In this document: positions 9,577 to 17,300 of the stretch, one piece after another
How positions within the stretch are numbered: position 1 is the stretch's first letter
How the letters are laid out: the number at the start of each line of letters is the position of its first letter
From: Lacticaseibacillus brantae DSM 23927
Lineage (GTDB): Bacteria; Bacillota; Bacilli; Lactobacillales; Lactobacillaceae
Assembly (NCBI RefSeq): GCF_001436115.1
Contig: NZ_AYZQ01000001.1
Coordinates: 496,001-560,000 of the forward strand
DNA: 64,000 bases
Direction of reading: 5' to 3'
Notes under the pieces: model-generated
Database searches by the model: none
The model's input: the letters and a program-made list of their open reading frames with translations, nothing else
Told to the model about the DNA's origin: nothing
Translations under genes and position numbers: made by a program

Positions 9577-9606
9577 TTCGCAACCTTTTGATGTAACCGG
9601 TATAAT
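9577..9606 (+). promoter_or_regulatory. Promoter of the ydbS-ydbT-like pair
   Basis: TTCGCA (9577-9582), 18-base spacer, TATAAT (9601-9606); divergent from the exporter promoter. Confidence 0.6.
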
Positions 9607-9635
9607 GGCAATCAAATGAAAAAGGAGTGGTAATA

Positions 9636-10097
9636 ATGGGTGAAGCGTTGCCAAAACGGATTCAGTGGATTTGGCTCATTAGTGCGGTGATTTGGCTACT
9701 GGTGCTTAGCGGCATCACGGGGCTGATTGGTTTCTTGGTTCCTCGCTGGCATTGGTGGCCATGGCTAACGATTGTGGCTATCGGTCTGACCATCATTATT
9801 AGTTTGGGGATGTTGATTAGTATTCCATACCGGTATCGGTTTACCCGTTATCAGTTGTCAACCCTGGCGTTAGAGATCCAGTCTGGATTTTTCACGCGTA
9901 AATTCGAAGCGGTTCCGATCTCTCGAATTCAGAATGTGACCTTGACCGCTGGGCCCTTACTGCAATGGCAGCATCTGCAGGCCGTGACGATTGAAACGGC
10001 CTCCACTAGCCACACCATTGATGGGATCGAACCAACTGTTGCCGACCAATTACGCGACCAACTGCTCAAGTTGGCCCAGGAGGCGCGCGATGAGTAG
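9636..10097 (+). CDS. Membrane PH-domain protein (YdbS-like)
   Basis: A 153-residue protein with two hydrophobic helices in the first about 60 residues (IWLISAVIWLLVLSGITGLI and a second segment) followed by a bacterial PH-like domain of the YdbS type: IPYRYRFTRYQL...FEAVPISRIQNVTLTAGPLLQ is the typical bPH2 core. ATG 9636 is chosen over an in-frame GTG at 9627 because the latter is inside the AAAGGAG ribosome binding site. It overlaps the next gene by 8 bases. In Bacillus subtilis ydbST belongs to the sigma-W cell-envelope stress regulon; a similar envelope role here is inference. Confidence 0.85.
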   Translation: MGEALPKRIQWIWLISAVIWLLVLSGITGLIGFLVPRWHWWPWLTIVAIGLTIIISLGMLISIPYRYRFTRYQLSTLALEIQSGFFTRKFEAVPISRIQNVTLTAGPLLQWQHLQAVTIETASTSHTIDGIEPTVADQLRDQLLKLAQEARDE

Positions 10098-11514
10098 ATT
10101 ACATCCCATCTCTATTCTGGTTTTTTCTGCTGCCGTGTTGAGACAGCTTGGATTTGTATTCTTAATCGGGCTTTCGAATTCATTGCTCAAGGGCCAATGG
10201 AACGTCACCACAATCGTCATCGGTGGCGAAATTCTTGTGACGCTTGCAATCGCAGTGTGGCGGTGGTTCTTCTTTCGCTACCAGATTACTCCTGATACCA
10301 TTACGATCCAGCGTGGCCTGATTGCCAAGAAGACGAGTCATATTCCGCGGCACAACATTCAAACCATTCAGCAACGTCAATGGTTCTTCTTCAAACCATT
10401 ACACGTGCTCGAACTTCAAATTGAAACCTCTGGTCACGAAGGCAGTACGCCAGAAGCTGTATTACCCGGCGTCCCGGAAAGTGTCCTCGCCCAATTGGCT
10501 GTCCCCACCACTTCGCAGTCTGTGGAAGTGCAAAACGACCTGAGTTATCAAATTAACGCGAGTGATCTCACCCAGTACGCCCTCACTTCCCTAGGAATTT
10601 TCCCAATTCTGGCGGCAATCTTTTGGCTCTTCGGTCGCCTTGACGACTTATTGCCAAAGACCTGGTTCACCCAAGCTCAAGCACAACTGCTGATGTTGGG
10701 CACAGTCGTCATTGTGGGATTAGGCATTTTGCTGCTACTTTTCGGCCTACTGATTTCGTTTCTACGGGAAATTCAACGCTATTATCATTTCACGCTACAA
10801 CAAACCGATCATCAGTTAGTGACTGAACGCGGCTTCTTCCAGCGGAACCAAGTCTCGGTGGCCACTTCAAAGATTCAAGCCTTACGCTTCAGCCAAAACG
10901 TCCTGCGGCAAGGATTGAAAATTACCACCATCCAAGCCCTGACGGCTTCTAATGCGGCTGCTGATGAACAAGATAAAGATCTGGTCTTAATCCCTGTCAT
11001 TAAGACGCCAGTCGCGCTACCGACCATCAAGCGCTTTGTCGATTGGGTCCCACAACCATCGCCCGCTGTCACACTTGTCCCGCCTCGCACTCGGTGGCGC
11101 TACGCCCGAAATGTCATCTTAGGCAATGCCGTTGTCATCGGCTTACTTTTTGCCGTCACGGGCCAGTGGCACGCCCCGATTTGGTGGCTGTTGGCGTTCA
11201 TCTGGTTGGTGATTGCTGGTGGGCTTGGACGCTACGCCGCCCGCCAAGGCCAAATGGGAATGTCTGACACGCTACTTGTTGCGCAGGTCGGCCATCTCTT
11301 TGGGCGCACCCGTTACCTCATTCCTAAGGCCAAGATTCAATCAGTAGAAATACGGCAACCGGTTCTCCTTCGGCATCAATTTGCCCACGTCGTCATCAAT
11401 GTTCGCCATGGTAATAGCAATCAAATTGTCCGCGTTAATTACCTACCCAAAGCATTCGCGCAATCAGTGTGGCAATGGTACGCGCCCAGCTTACCAAATA
11501 AAAATCTTGACTAA
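10090..11514 (+). CDS. Membrane protein with tandem PH-like domains (YdbT-like)
   Basis: A 474-residue partner of the preceding gene. It alternates pairs of membrane helices with bPH2 domains; repeated core motifs are seen in RYQITPDTITIQRGL...HIPRHNIQTIQQ, YYHFTLQQTDHQLVTERGFF...ATSKIQALRF, and ARQGQMG...LIPKAKIQSVEI, so there are three PH units. The start is ATG 10090, which overlaps the stop of the upstream gene and has CAGGAGG before it. The extra upstream codons open in the same frame are inside ydbS and are not translated as part of this gene. Confidence 0.85.
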   Translation: MSRLHPISILVFSAAVLRQLGFVFLIGLSNSLLKGQWNVTTIVIGGEILVTLAIAVWRWFFFRYQITPDTITIQRGLIAKKTSHIPRHNIQTIQQRQWFFFKPLHVLELQIETSGHEGSTPEAVLPGVPESVLAQLAVPTTSQSVEVQNDLSYQINASDLTQYALTSLGIFPILAAIFWLFGRLDDLLPKTWFTQAQAQLLMLGTVVIVGLGILLLLFGLLISFLREIQRYYHFTLQQTDHQLVTERGFFQRNQVSVATSKIQALRFSQNVLRQGLKITTIQALTASNAAADEQDKDLVLIPVIKTPVALPTIKRFVDWVPQPSPAVTLVPPRTRWRYARNVILGNAVVIGLLFAVTGQWHAPIWWLLAFIWLVIAGGLGRYAARQGQMGMSDTLLVAQVGHLFGRTRYLIPKAKIQSVEIRQPVLLRHQFAHVVINVRHGNSNQIVRVNYLPKAFAQSVWQWYAPSLPNKNLD

Positions 11515-11520
11515 AAATCA

Positions 11521-11555
11521 AAAAGCGCCAGGCCTCAACGGCTTGACGCTTTTTG
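11521..11555. terminator. Bidirectional terminator between ydbT and yneF
   Basis: AAAAAGCG...CGCTTTTT stem with two single mismatched or bulged bases and a TCAAC loop; T5 on each strand serves both convergent genes. Confidence 0.85.
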
Positions 11556-11561
11556 GTGCAA

Positions 11562-11783
11562 TTATTTAGCGCTCTTTTGTGCTTGTTTCATTTTGGCCAT
11601 CATCTGGTTCATTTTCTTTGCAGATGGTGTTTGTCCTGATTGCATCATCAGGGTGCGCAGCATTTCTTCGTTCAATGGTGGATTATCTTGGAAATAACGC
11701 TTCATGTAGGCCCGGGCGCCGAAAAAGCCCCCGATTAACCCGATAATCAAACCGATTACTAAGCCTAAAGCTAGCCAGCCCAT
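11562..11783 (-). CDS. yneF: YneF family membrane protein (UPF0154)
   Basis: A 73-residue protein with one N-terminal membrane helix ([21 protein letters not shown]) and the UPF0154 signature [35 protein letters not shown] in its body, ending in a Lys-rich tail. Function unknown, widespread in Firmicutes. An ATG two codons upstream lies one base after GGAGG and is too close, so ATG 11783 is chosen. It follows ynzC as in other Firmicutes. Confidence 0.92.
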   Translation of the reverse strand: MGWLALGLVIGLIIGLIGGFFGARAYMKRYFQDNPPLNEEMLRTLMMQSGQTPSAKKMNQMMAKMKQAQKSAK

Positions 11784-11843
11784 CGTCATACCTCCTTTGT
11801 GCTTCGATTAACATTGTACAGAATTGTCTGGCTAAAAAAAAGC

Positions 11844-12089
11844 CTAATCTTCACGCCAGCCATGTTCTCGCTGAACTTTGCGCAGCTTCTCTGGTGTGAC
11901 TTCGTTACCTTTTTTGTCAAAGTACTGGGTTTGTTCAACAGTTTGGCGAAAACCAGCCCGGAAATCTTTTAAATAGGCTTCACGTAATGCTTGCCGTTCG
12001 GCCTTTTCTTCGTCAGTTAAGCCGAATTCTTTATCCTTACGCGCCAATTCATTAATACGGTCAATACGTTCTTTTGGTTGTTCTGCCAT
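11844..12089 (-). CDS. DUF896 family protein (YnzC)
   Basis: An 81-residue soluble, highly charged helical protein: RIDRINELARKDKEFGLTDEEKAERQALREAYLKDFR... is the DUF896 helical hairpin. In Bacillus YnzC is encoded near the SOS genes lexA and yneA, but its function is not established. Its ribosome binding site AGGAG directly adjoins the stop of the upstream 56-codon gene, so the two are very probably co-translated. Confidence 0.92.
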   Translation of the reverse strand: MAEQPKERIDRINELARKDKEFGLTDEEKAERQALREAYLKDFRAGFRQTVEQTQYFDKKGNEVTPEKLRKVQREHGWRED

Positions 12090-12099
12090 GATAAAACTC

Positions 12100-12270
12100 C
12101 TAACTCAGATCGATGGCTGACACATAGTAGCCATCGGGATTTTGATTTGGAAATGGTGCCGATTGGAGCATACGCACATACTCTTCCGCACGAGCATTCG
12201 TTCGGAAAGCCTTGAGCATATGATAATCAGCCCCATAGGCATAGTATACAACATAGATCCGTGTATCGAT
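12100..12270 (-). CDS. Small hypothetical protein with apparent AUC start
   Basis: Fifty-six codons reading I/M-DTRIYVVYYAYGADYHMLK, then KAFRTNARAEEYVRMLQSAP and FPNQNPDGYYVSAIDLS, ending at TAG 12100-12102. The composition (amphipathic strand-helix-strand, NPDGYY turn) looks like a real folded protein. There is a stop (TGA) two codons before the proposed start, no ATG/GTG/TTG before codon 18, and an AAGGGTGA ribosome binding site (12277-12284) exactly six bases before the ATC at 12268-12270. Either this is a rare AUC start, an ATG-to-ATC mutation, or a sequencing error. The stop overlaps the ynzC ribosome binding site. I do not recognise the family. Confidence 0.6.
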   Translation of the reverse strand: MDTRIYVVYYAYGADYHMLKAFRTNARAEEYVRMLQSAPFPNQNPDGYYVSAIDLS

Positions 12271-12373
12271 ATCAGTTCACCCTTTTTGTTGCACGTGAGA
12301 ACCCCACCTATTGGTCGGTCATCAGTGTCAGAATTCGATTTCGAAGCGACCAGAGGCCACTTGAAATCCCGGC

Positions 12374-12389
12374 TTGTGATTTTTCACAA
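12374..12389. promoter_or_regulatory. Perfect palindrome, operator-like
   Basis: TTGTGA-TTTT-TCACAA, a 6+6 perfect inverted repeat resembling Crp/Fnr-family sites but with four-base spacing. It lies in the 200-base gap between rplS and the small gene-ynzC unit. No T-run follows, so it is not a terminator. The remainder of this gap shows only a weak promoter-like TTAAAC-N17-TAAATC on the minus strand. Confidence 0.4.
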
Positions 12390-12444
12390 CTTATCAACCC
12401 TAACGGATTTACCCTCGAAACGCAAGCGGTTTAATTAAAATGGC

Positions 12445-12475
12445 AAAAAAAGAAACCCTGATTTCTCAAGGTTTC
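12445..12475 (-). terminator. Terminator of rplS
   Basis: Minus strand GAAACC...GGTTTC stem followed by seven T, 10 bases after the rplS stop. Confidence 0.88.
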
Positions 12476-12485
12476 AAAGGTGGTA

Positions 12486-12833
12486 TTAACGACGCTTTTC
12501 TTTAATACGAGCAGCCTTACCACGTAATGCACGTAAGTAGTACAACTTCGCACGACGAACTTGACCATGACGTGTCACTTCGATTTGTTCAACACGAGGA
12601 GTGTGTAATGGGAATGTCCGTTCCACACCAACACCGCTAGAAATCTTACGAACAGTGTAAGTTGCGCTGACACCAACGCCACGGCGCTTGATGACAACAC
12701 CTTCAAAGATCTGGATACGTTCGCGGTCGCCTTCGACGATCCGGGCGTGGACACGGACGGTGTCCCCAGGGCGGAAGTCAGGGATATCTGAACGTAATTG
12801 AGACTTGGTAATTTCTTGGATTAATGGATTCAT
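12486..12833 (-). CDS. rplS: 50S ribosomal protein L19
   Basis: A 115-residue protein at the subunit interface near bridges to 16S r[17 protein letters not shown] and [16 protein letters not shown] followed by [12 protein letters not shown] are the family hallmarks. A TTG codon precedes the ATG in frame; ATG 12833 matches the family N-terminus and lies nine bases from AGGAG. Preceded by its own promoter and a conserved-type leader. Confidence 0.98.
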   Translation of the reverse strand: MNPLIQEITKSQLRSDIPDFRPGDTVRVHARIVEGDRERIQIFEGVVIKRRGVGVSATYTVRKISSGVGVERTFPLHTPRVEQIEVTRHGQVRRAKLYYLRALRGKAARIKEKRR

Positions 12834-12845
12834 CAATCGGTTCTC

Positions 12846-12914
12846 CTTTTGCCGACATTCATAATCTTCCCGAACAGCGGAATATCGTTGTTATGTGACG
12901 TATCACAGTTGTTT
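12846..12914 (-). ncRNA. Probable L19 leader
   Basis: The transcribed leader of rplS contains a GTGA-TACG-TCAC hairpin followed by GATATTCCGCTGTTCGGGAA, where TTCC pairs with GGAA around a GCTGTTC-type loop. Position and sequence fit the ribosomal protein L19 leader described in Firmicutes; I identify it from memory of the motif, not by a covariance search. Confidence 0.6.
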
Positions 12915-12943
12915 AGTTTAGCATACTATCAGGCGCTTGCCAA
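12915..12943 (-). promoter_or_regulatory. Promoter of rplS
   Basis: Minus strand TTGGCA (12938-12943), 17-base spacer, TAAACT (12915-12920) with TGC extension of the -10. Confidence 0.7.
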
Positions 12944-12957
12944 CGGCTTTTTGGGAA

Positions 12958-13695
12958 TTACTCATTTTTAATTTCGGCAATAACCTCATTCAGAAGCTTG
13001 TGTTCCTCACTCGTCAAATCCAAGGCTGCCAACAAGTCTGGCCGACGCAGATACGTGCGGCGCAGGCTTTCTTTCAGGCGCCACTGATTGATCAGCTGAT
13101 GATTGCCATTTTGCAAGACCTCAGGGACATCCATCCCCCGGTAAGTCGCTGGACGCGTATATTGGGGATATTCCAACAACCCGTTTTCGAAGCTATCAGT
13201 GTGGGCCGATTCGTCATTGCCTAACACACCCGGCAGTAACCGGGCAATCGCGTCAGTCATCATCATCGCGCCGAGTTCGCCACCAGTCAAAACGAAGTCA
13301 CCCAATGAGTATTCATCAGTAACTAACGTGCGAATTCGTTCATCATAGCCTTCGTAATGCCCACAAATGAAGACGAGATGCGCTTCATGAGCCAACTCAC
13401 GGGCGGCGGCTTGATTAAATTGCTTACCAGCTGGATCAAGCAGAATCACCCGCTTTTGTCCGGGGTGATTAGCGTTGAGTTCATCCATCGCCTCAAAAAT
13501 CGGTTCTGGCTTCAATAACATGCCGGCACCACCCCCGTAAGGTGTGTCATCGACATGCATGTGCTTATCGTGACTATATTGCCGAAAATCAACCACGTTA
13601 AAGTCGAGTAAGTCGCGTTCCAAAGCTTTACCAATCACACTTTGGGTCATTGGGGCAAACATATCGGGAAAAAGGCTTAAGACATCAATCCGCAT
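12958..13695 (-). CDS. trmD: tRNA (guanine37-N1)-methyltransferase
   Basis: Methylates G37 of tRNAs with a G36 to prevent frameshifting. The 245-residue SPOUT protein opens [13 protein letters not shown] and contains the trefoil-knot SAM site [19 protein letters not shown] (about residues 130-148) and the [10 protein letters not shown] block. An in-frame TTG lies two codons upstream; ATG 13695 matches the family. Start overlaps the rimM stop by 11 bases, indicating coupled translation. Confidence 0.97.
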   Translation of the reverse strand: MRIDVLSLFPDMFAPMTQSVIGKALERDLLDFNVVDFRQYSHDKHMHVDDTPYGGGAGMLLKPEPIFEAMDELNANHPGQKRVILLDPAGKQFNQAAARELAHEAHLVFICGHYEGYDERIRTLVTDEYSLGDFVLTGGELGAMMMTDAIARLLPGVLGNDESAHTDSFENGLLEYPQYTRPATYRGMDVPEVLQNGNHQLINQWRLKESLRRTYLRRPDLLAALDLTSEEHKLLNEVIAEIKNE

Positions 13696-14203
13696 CAACA
13701 ATCAACCCTTCTGGCACGTCCACGTGCGCGGTTTTAGTCTCCAGGTCAATCGATTGCACCACACTGTTCAAGAATGGTAACAGGATATCAGATTTGCCTT
13801 TGCGCGGAATTACCCACACGTCATTGGGACCAGGACTGAGAATTTCACTCACTCGACCAAGCTCAACGTTATTCTGATCAATGACCGTTAAGCCAATGAT
13901 ATCGCGATAATAATATTCCCCCTCATCCAGTGGATGAAGTTGGGCGTCAGTCACGGCCAGTTCTTGGCCTTTGAATGGTAAAACAGCATTGATGTCGTCG
14001 TACCCATCAAAGGTCAACATCGTGAGCCCTTTATGTTCGCGGACCGATTTGACCGTCACAGTGGTCGCTGGATTAGTGAGCACTACGAGCTGCTTACCAA
14101 CGGCGAAGCGCTCTTCAGGAAAGTCGGTGGTCACTAAGACCCGTACTTCTCCTCGAATGCCATGGGTGTTGACGATTTTACCAACATGATAGTATTCAGG
14201 CAT
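13685..14203 (-). CDS. rimM: Ribosome maturation factor RimM
   Basis: 16S rRNA processing factor that binds S19 during 30S head assembly. The 172-residue product has the N-terminal RimM barrel ([16 protein letters not shown]) and a C-terminal PRC-like barrel ([19 protein letters not shown]...[13 protein letters not shown]). The in-frame GTG at 14218 is part of the GTGAAAGGAG ribosome binding site, so ATG 14203 is used. Coupled to trmD. Confidence 0.96.
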   Translation of the reverse strand: MPEYYHVGKIVNTHGIRGEVRVLVTTDFPEERFAVGKQLVVLTNPATTVTVKSVREHKGLTMLTFDGYDDINAVLPFKGQELAVTDAQLHPLDEGEYYYRDIIGLTVIDQNNVELGRVSEILSPGPNDVWVIPRKGKSDILLPFLNSVVQSIDLETKTAHVDVPEGLIVDAD

Positions 14204-14227
14204 AATAGCTCCTTTCACAATTCATAC

Positions 14228-14265
14228 AAAAAACTCGGGGCAAAACCGAAGTTTCGTCCCGAGTT
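14228..14265 (-). terminator. Terminator/attenuator between khpA and rimM
   Basis: Minus strand AACTCGGG...CCCGAGTT with a long internal loop and T6. Since no clear promoter is seen for rimM, some readthrough is probable. Confidence 0.75.
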
Positions 14266-14270
14266 CCTGA

Positions 14271-14522
14271 CTATTCTGGATGCGGGGCATCCACGATATT
14301 AAGTCGGACCCGCTTTGGATACGGGCTCTTGACACTGTACACTAATGTCCGAATTGCTTGCACAACTCGGCCCTGCTTACCGATAATTCGTCCAACATCG
14401 TCGGGCGCCACCGTTAAGTCAAAAGCCATATAATCATCAGTTTCATGAGCTGAAACGAGAATGGCTTCAGGGTGGTCAACTAATGGGGTCACAATTGCTG
14501 TAATCAGCGCTGCGATATCCAC
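14271..14522 (-). CDS. khpA: KH-domain RNA-binding protein KhpA
   Basis: An 83-residue single KH domain with the GxxG loop in GRIIGKQGRVVQAIRTLV. In streptococci and lactobacilli KhpA dimerises with KhpB/EloR and influences cell elongation and RNA metabolism. Start is GTG 14522, with AGG of the rpsP stop region (AAATAGGTC) as a weak ribosome binding site. The conserved neighbour of rpsP. Confidence 0.94.
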   Translation of the reverse strand: MDIAALITAIVTPLVDHPEAILVSAHETDDYMAFDLTVAPDDVGRIIGKQGRVVQAIRTLVYSVKSPYPKRVRLNIVDAPHPE

Positions 14523-14531
14523 GAGTCAGAC

Positions 14532-14807
14532 CTATTTCTTAGTGAAGCGTGCTTCGTGATACTTTTGCATAATGCCCTTGCTTGAAAGCAAATTACGTAC
14601 TGTATCAGAAGGTTGTGCACCCTTTTGAAGCCAATCCAAAATTGAATCCTCTTCTAATTTTAAATCAACTGGTTCGGTTAATGGGTTGTAATAACCAACG
14701 GATTCAATGAAACGACCATCACGTGGGAAACGTGAGTCAGCAACAACAATCCGGTAGAATGGCTTACGCTTTGAACCCATCCGCTTTAAACGAATTTTAA
14801 CTGCCAT
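14532..14807 (-). CDS. rpsP: 30S ribosomal protein S16
   Basis: A 91-residue small-subunit protein with the family opening [20 protein letters not shown] and [17 protein letters not shown] 14807 has AGGAGGT upstream. Ten bases before khpA. A promoter lies in the gap after ffh. Confidence 0.98.
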   Translation of the reverse strand: MAVKIRLKRMGSKRKPFYRIVVADSRFPRDGRFIESVGYYNPLTEPVDLKLEEDSILDWLQKGAQPSDTVRNLLSSKGIMQKYHEARFTKK

Positions 14808-14842
14808 TTATGTCCACCTCCTATTAATTTCTCAACTTAAGC

Positions 14843-14871
14843 ATCATAGCAAAATTTCAAGACGCTGTAAA
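14843..14871 (-). promoter_or_regulatory. Promoter of rpsP
   Basis: Minus strand TTTACA (14866-14871), 17-base spacer, TATGAT (14843-14848). It overlaps the hairpin that follows ffh. Confidence 0.7.
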
Positions 14872-14899
14872 GAGGTTTTTCTTTACAACCTGAAATTTT
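14851..14899 (-). terminator. Hairpin after ffh
   Basis: Minus strand: AAAATTTCA and TGTAAAG segments pair with CTTTACA and TTGAAATTTT, an imperfect but long stem with short T-run. Probably ends ylxM-ffh transcription; the weak T-run permits readthrough to rpsP. Confidence 0.6.
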
Positions 14900-14900
14900 C

Positions 14901-16337
14901 CTAGGATTTGAAGTTTTTCGCGTTCTTGAGCCGCTTTTTCTTGTTTTTCTTCTGCTTGCGGACCATCGAATTCATCGCCATTTTGCCCAGACGCCCTTGG
15001 ATTCCATTGCCGAACATGCCTTCCATGCCGCCAAAGTTCCCCTTGCTCATCTGGTTCATCATTTTCTTGCTTTGATTAAATTGCTTGATCATGCGATTGA
15101 CTTCAGGCACAGGACGACCTGAACCAGCGGCAATCCGTCGACGCCTTGAAGGATTCAATAAGTCTGGGTTCACCCGTTCCGCTGGCGTCATCGAATAAAC
15201 AATGGCCTTCATATGCCCAATATCCTTCGGTGACATCTGAATGTTAGCAGCGGCGGGATTATTAGCCAAGCCAGGAATCATTTTGAGCAGGTCTTCCATT
15301 GGGCCCATGTTACTAATCTGGTCCATCTGATCGAGGAAGTCATTGAAGTCAAAGGAATTCTGCTGAATCTTCTCGGCCATTTCCTGGGCTTGTTTCTCAT
15401 CATAATTCTGTTGGGCTTTGTCAATCAGGGTCAGCATGTCACCCATGCCCAGAATCCGATTGGCCATCCGGTCTGGATAGAATACATCAAGTGCGTCCAT
15501 CTTTTCGCCCTGACCAACGAACTTAATTGGTTTACCAGTAACAGCTCGAATCGACAGCGCCGCCCCACCACGGGTGTCCCCATCAAGTTTAGTCAAGACT
15601 ACCCCAGTGATATCTAAGCGTTCATTAAAGCCCTTCGCCACATCAGTTGCCGCTTGCCCGGTCATACTATCGACAACCAAGAGAATTTCATCAGGGTGCG
15701 CTAACGCCTTGATGTTATCCAGTTCAGTCATCAAGGCATCATCAATCTGCAGACGACCAGCCGTATCAATAATGACGTAATCATTCTTTTGTAGCGCCGC
15801 TTGGGCCATCCCTTGGCGAACAATTTCGACCGGATCGACATCGGTGCCCATGTCAAAGACTGGCACATTCAGTTGATTCCCAATGGTCTTCAACTGTTCA
15901 ATCGCAGCAGGCCGATAGACATCGGCTGCAATCAGCAACGGACGCGCGTGATCGTTATCCATCAGATACTTGGATAACTTCCCAACCGTGGTCGTTTTCC
16001 CGGCCCCTTGAAGACCAGCCATCATAATGACAGTTGGGATATGGGGTGATTTGTTCAGGGGAACTGCAGTCTCCCCCATCGTCTTCGTTAATTCGTCATT
16101 AACAATCTTAATGATCTGCTGTGCAGGCGTTAAACTGTCGAGTACTTCTGCCCCAACAGCCTTTTCCCGCACATCTTTGACGAAATCTTTGACCACGCCG
16201 AAATTCACGTCGGCTTCAAGGAGGGCTAAGCGGATTTCTCGCATGGCCTCCCTAACGTCATCTTCTGTTACTTTCCCCTTGCGGCGTAATCCCGCAAAAG
16301 CTTTCTGTAATCGTTCAGATAATCCTTCAAATGCCAT
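14901..16337 (-). CDS. ffh: Signal recognition particle protein Ffh
   Basis: GTPase that binds signal peptides and 4.5S/scRNA and delivers ribosomes to FtsY. The 478-residue product has the N domain (MAFEGLSERLQKAFAGL), the G domain with GLQGAGKTTT, DTAGRL and TKLDGDTRGG, and a Met-rich M domain with SKKMMNQMSKGNFGGMEGMF, ending in a Lys-rich tail. Downstream of its regulator-like partner gene ylxM with 17 bases between them. Confidence 0.98.
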   Translation of the reverse strand: MAFEGLSERLQKAFAGLRRKGKVTEDDVREAMREIRLALLEADVNFGVVKDFVKDVREKAVGAEVLDSLTPAQQIIKIVNDELTKTMGETAVPLNKSPHIPTVIMMAGLQGAGKTTTVGKLSKYLMDNDHARPLLIAADVYRPAAIEQLKTIGNQLNVPVFDMGTDVDPVEIVRQGMAQAALQKNDYVIIDTAGRLQIDDALMTELDNIKALAHPDEILLVVDSMTGQAATDVAKGFNERLDITGVVLTKLDGDTRGGAALSIRAVTGKPIKFVGQGEKMDALDVFYPDRMANRILGMGDMLTLIDKAQQNYDEKQAQEMAEKIQQNSFDFNDFLDQMDQISNMGPMEDLLKMIPGLANNPAAANIQMSPKDIGHMKAIVYSMTPAERVNPDLLNPSRRRRIAAGSGRPVPEVNRMIKQFNQSKKMMNQMSKGNFGGMEGMFGNGIQGRLGKMAMNSMVRKQKKNKKKRLKNAKNFKS

Positions 16338-16354
16338 AATTTGCCTCTTTCATC

Positions 16355-16699
16355 TTATTGCGCCGTCTGATCCGCTACGCGAGCTAACAACTGATTCAGT
16401 TCAATATCACTCGCATAGTGGCCTCGAATATATTGACTCAAAGCATCGACGGCCTGGTTCTGTGCTTGGTAGTTGGCGTACAAATGGAGCTTGGCTTCAT
16501 ACGCCTCTAAACTTGCCTCAGTTCGGCGAATATTATCGTAAACTGCCTGGCGCGAGACGTCGAATTCGGTCGCAATCTCACCGAGAGAATAGTCATCGCC
16601 ATAGTAAAGTTCCAGATAGCTATGTTGCTTATCAGTCAGCAAGGCGCCGTAGAATTCAAATAAAGAATTCATGCGGTTATTTTTTTCAATTTCCATCAT
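16355..16699 (-). CDS. ylxM: YlxM family helix-turn-helix protein (SRP operon)
   Basis: A 114-residue UPF0122 protein: [20 protein letters not shown] then a sigma-70 region 4-like helix-turn-helix [25 protein letters not shown]. In streptococci YlxM associates with the SRP and modulates Ffh/FtsY activity. Two ATG codons in tandem (16699, 16696) follow AAAGGA; either may serve. Located before ffh as usual, but ftsY, the normal upstream neighbour, is displaced by two plus-strand genes. Confidence 0.94.
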   Translation of the reverse strand: MMEIEKNNRMNSLFEFYGALLTDKQHSYLELYYGDDYSLGEIATEFDVSRQAVYDNIRRTEASLEAYEAKLHLYANYQAQNQAVDALSQYIRGHYASDIELNQLLARVADQTAQ

Positions 16700-16734
16700 T
16701 TCAGTCCTTTATTTTCCATAACGTCATCCCTATC

Positions 16735-16763
16735 AGAATACCGATTTATCCCTAACGCGTCAA
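16735..16763 (-). promoter_or_regulatory. Promoter of ylxM-ffh
   Basis: Minus strand TTGACG (16758-16763), 17-base spacer, TATTCT (16735-16740). Confidence 0.75.
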
Positions 16764-16770
16764 TGTAATT

Positions 16771-16793
16771 CTAACCGATAACAATTCGGTTAG
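16771..16793. repeat. Inverted repeat upstream of ylxM promoter
   Basis: CTAACCG-N9-CGGTTAG, perfect 7-bp arms, 7 bases upstream of the ylxM -35. Could be an operator for either divergent gene. No T-run. Confidence 0.4.
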
Positions 16794-16881
16794 CGGCGCT
16801 CGTTAAGGAAATCACAAAATTACGTGCCAACCGCTTTCATTCGTGCTAAACTTGACCTAGGAATAATTAGGAGGGAATCTC

Positions 16882-17196
16882 ATGGTAGCAGCAATTCTTT
16901 ATTGGGGCGTCATCGCAGCACTCATTGGTTGGGGCCTTTGGAATATTCTATTTTCAATTATTTATGTTCACAATCACGAAAATGGTAATCTGTGGTTCTT
17001 CGCCATTCTCAACACCCTGACCCTGATCTTCGGCGGCATCTTCATGTGGGTGATGAATAATGCGGCTTGGCAACGATATTGGTTCACTACTGGGACGAAA
17101 ACCAGTCCAATTCTGGGCTATTTGCTCATCGCCTACATTGTTCTTGTCGTCTTACAGGTCATCTTCGGCCGCGAAGGCAAACAACAAACCGCCTAA
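16882..17196 (+). CDS. Hypothetical membrane protein, three helices
   Basis: A 104-residue protein with three hydrophobic segments (about residues 4-27, 38-58, 77-95) and a hydrophilic C-terminus. I do not recognise a family. ATG 16882 has AGGAGGGA upstream. A TGC-TAAACT extended -10 lies at 16847-16852, with no good -35. It is divergent from ylxM and followed by a terminator, so it seems to be a single-gene unit. Confidence 0.8.
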   Translation: MVAAILYWGVIAALIGWGLWNILFSIIYVHNHENGNLWFFAILNTLTLIFGGIFMWVMNNAAWQRYWFTTGTKTSPILGYLLIAYIVLVVLQVIFGREGKQQTA

Positions 17197-17249
17197 GCCC
17201 GCTGCTTTGTCCTTGAGTTACCTCTTCAGGTTGCCCAAGGGCTTTTTTT
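17195..17249 (+). terminator. Terminator after the three-helix membrane protein
   Basis: AAGCCC (17195-17200) pairs with GGGCTT (17239-17244) followed by seven T; the interior can fold further. Confidence 0.65.
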
Positions 17250-17300
17250 ATGCAGTTTAATCGTCTGCGGGTACAATAAAACCTAATGGAGGTGGGACAC

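Noticed and set aside
12142-12438. Plus-strand open frame of 98 codons spanning the rplS-ynzC gap
   Set aside because: It is antisense to the better-supported 56-codon gene and has no ribosome binding site or protein-like character.
16027-16755. Plus-strand open frame of 242 codons opposite ffh/ylxM
   Set aside because: Mirror of conserved coding sequence; no recognisable domain or start signals.
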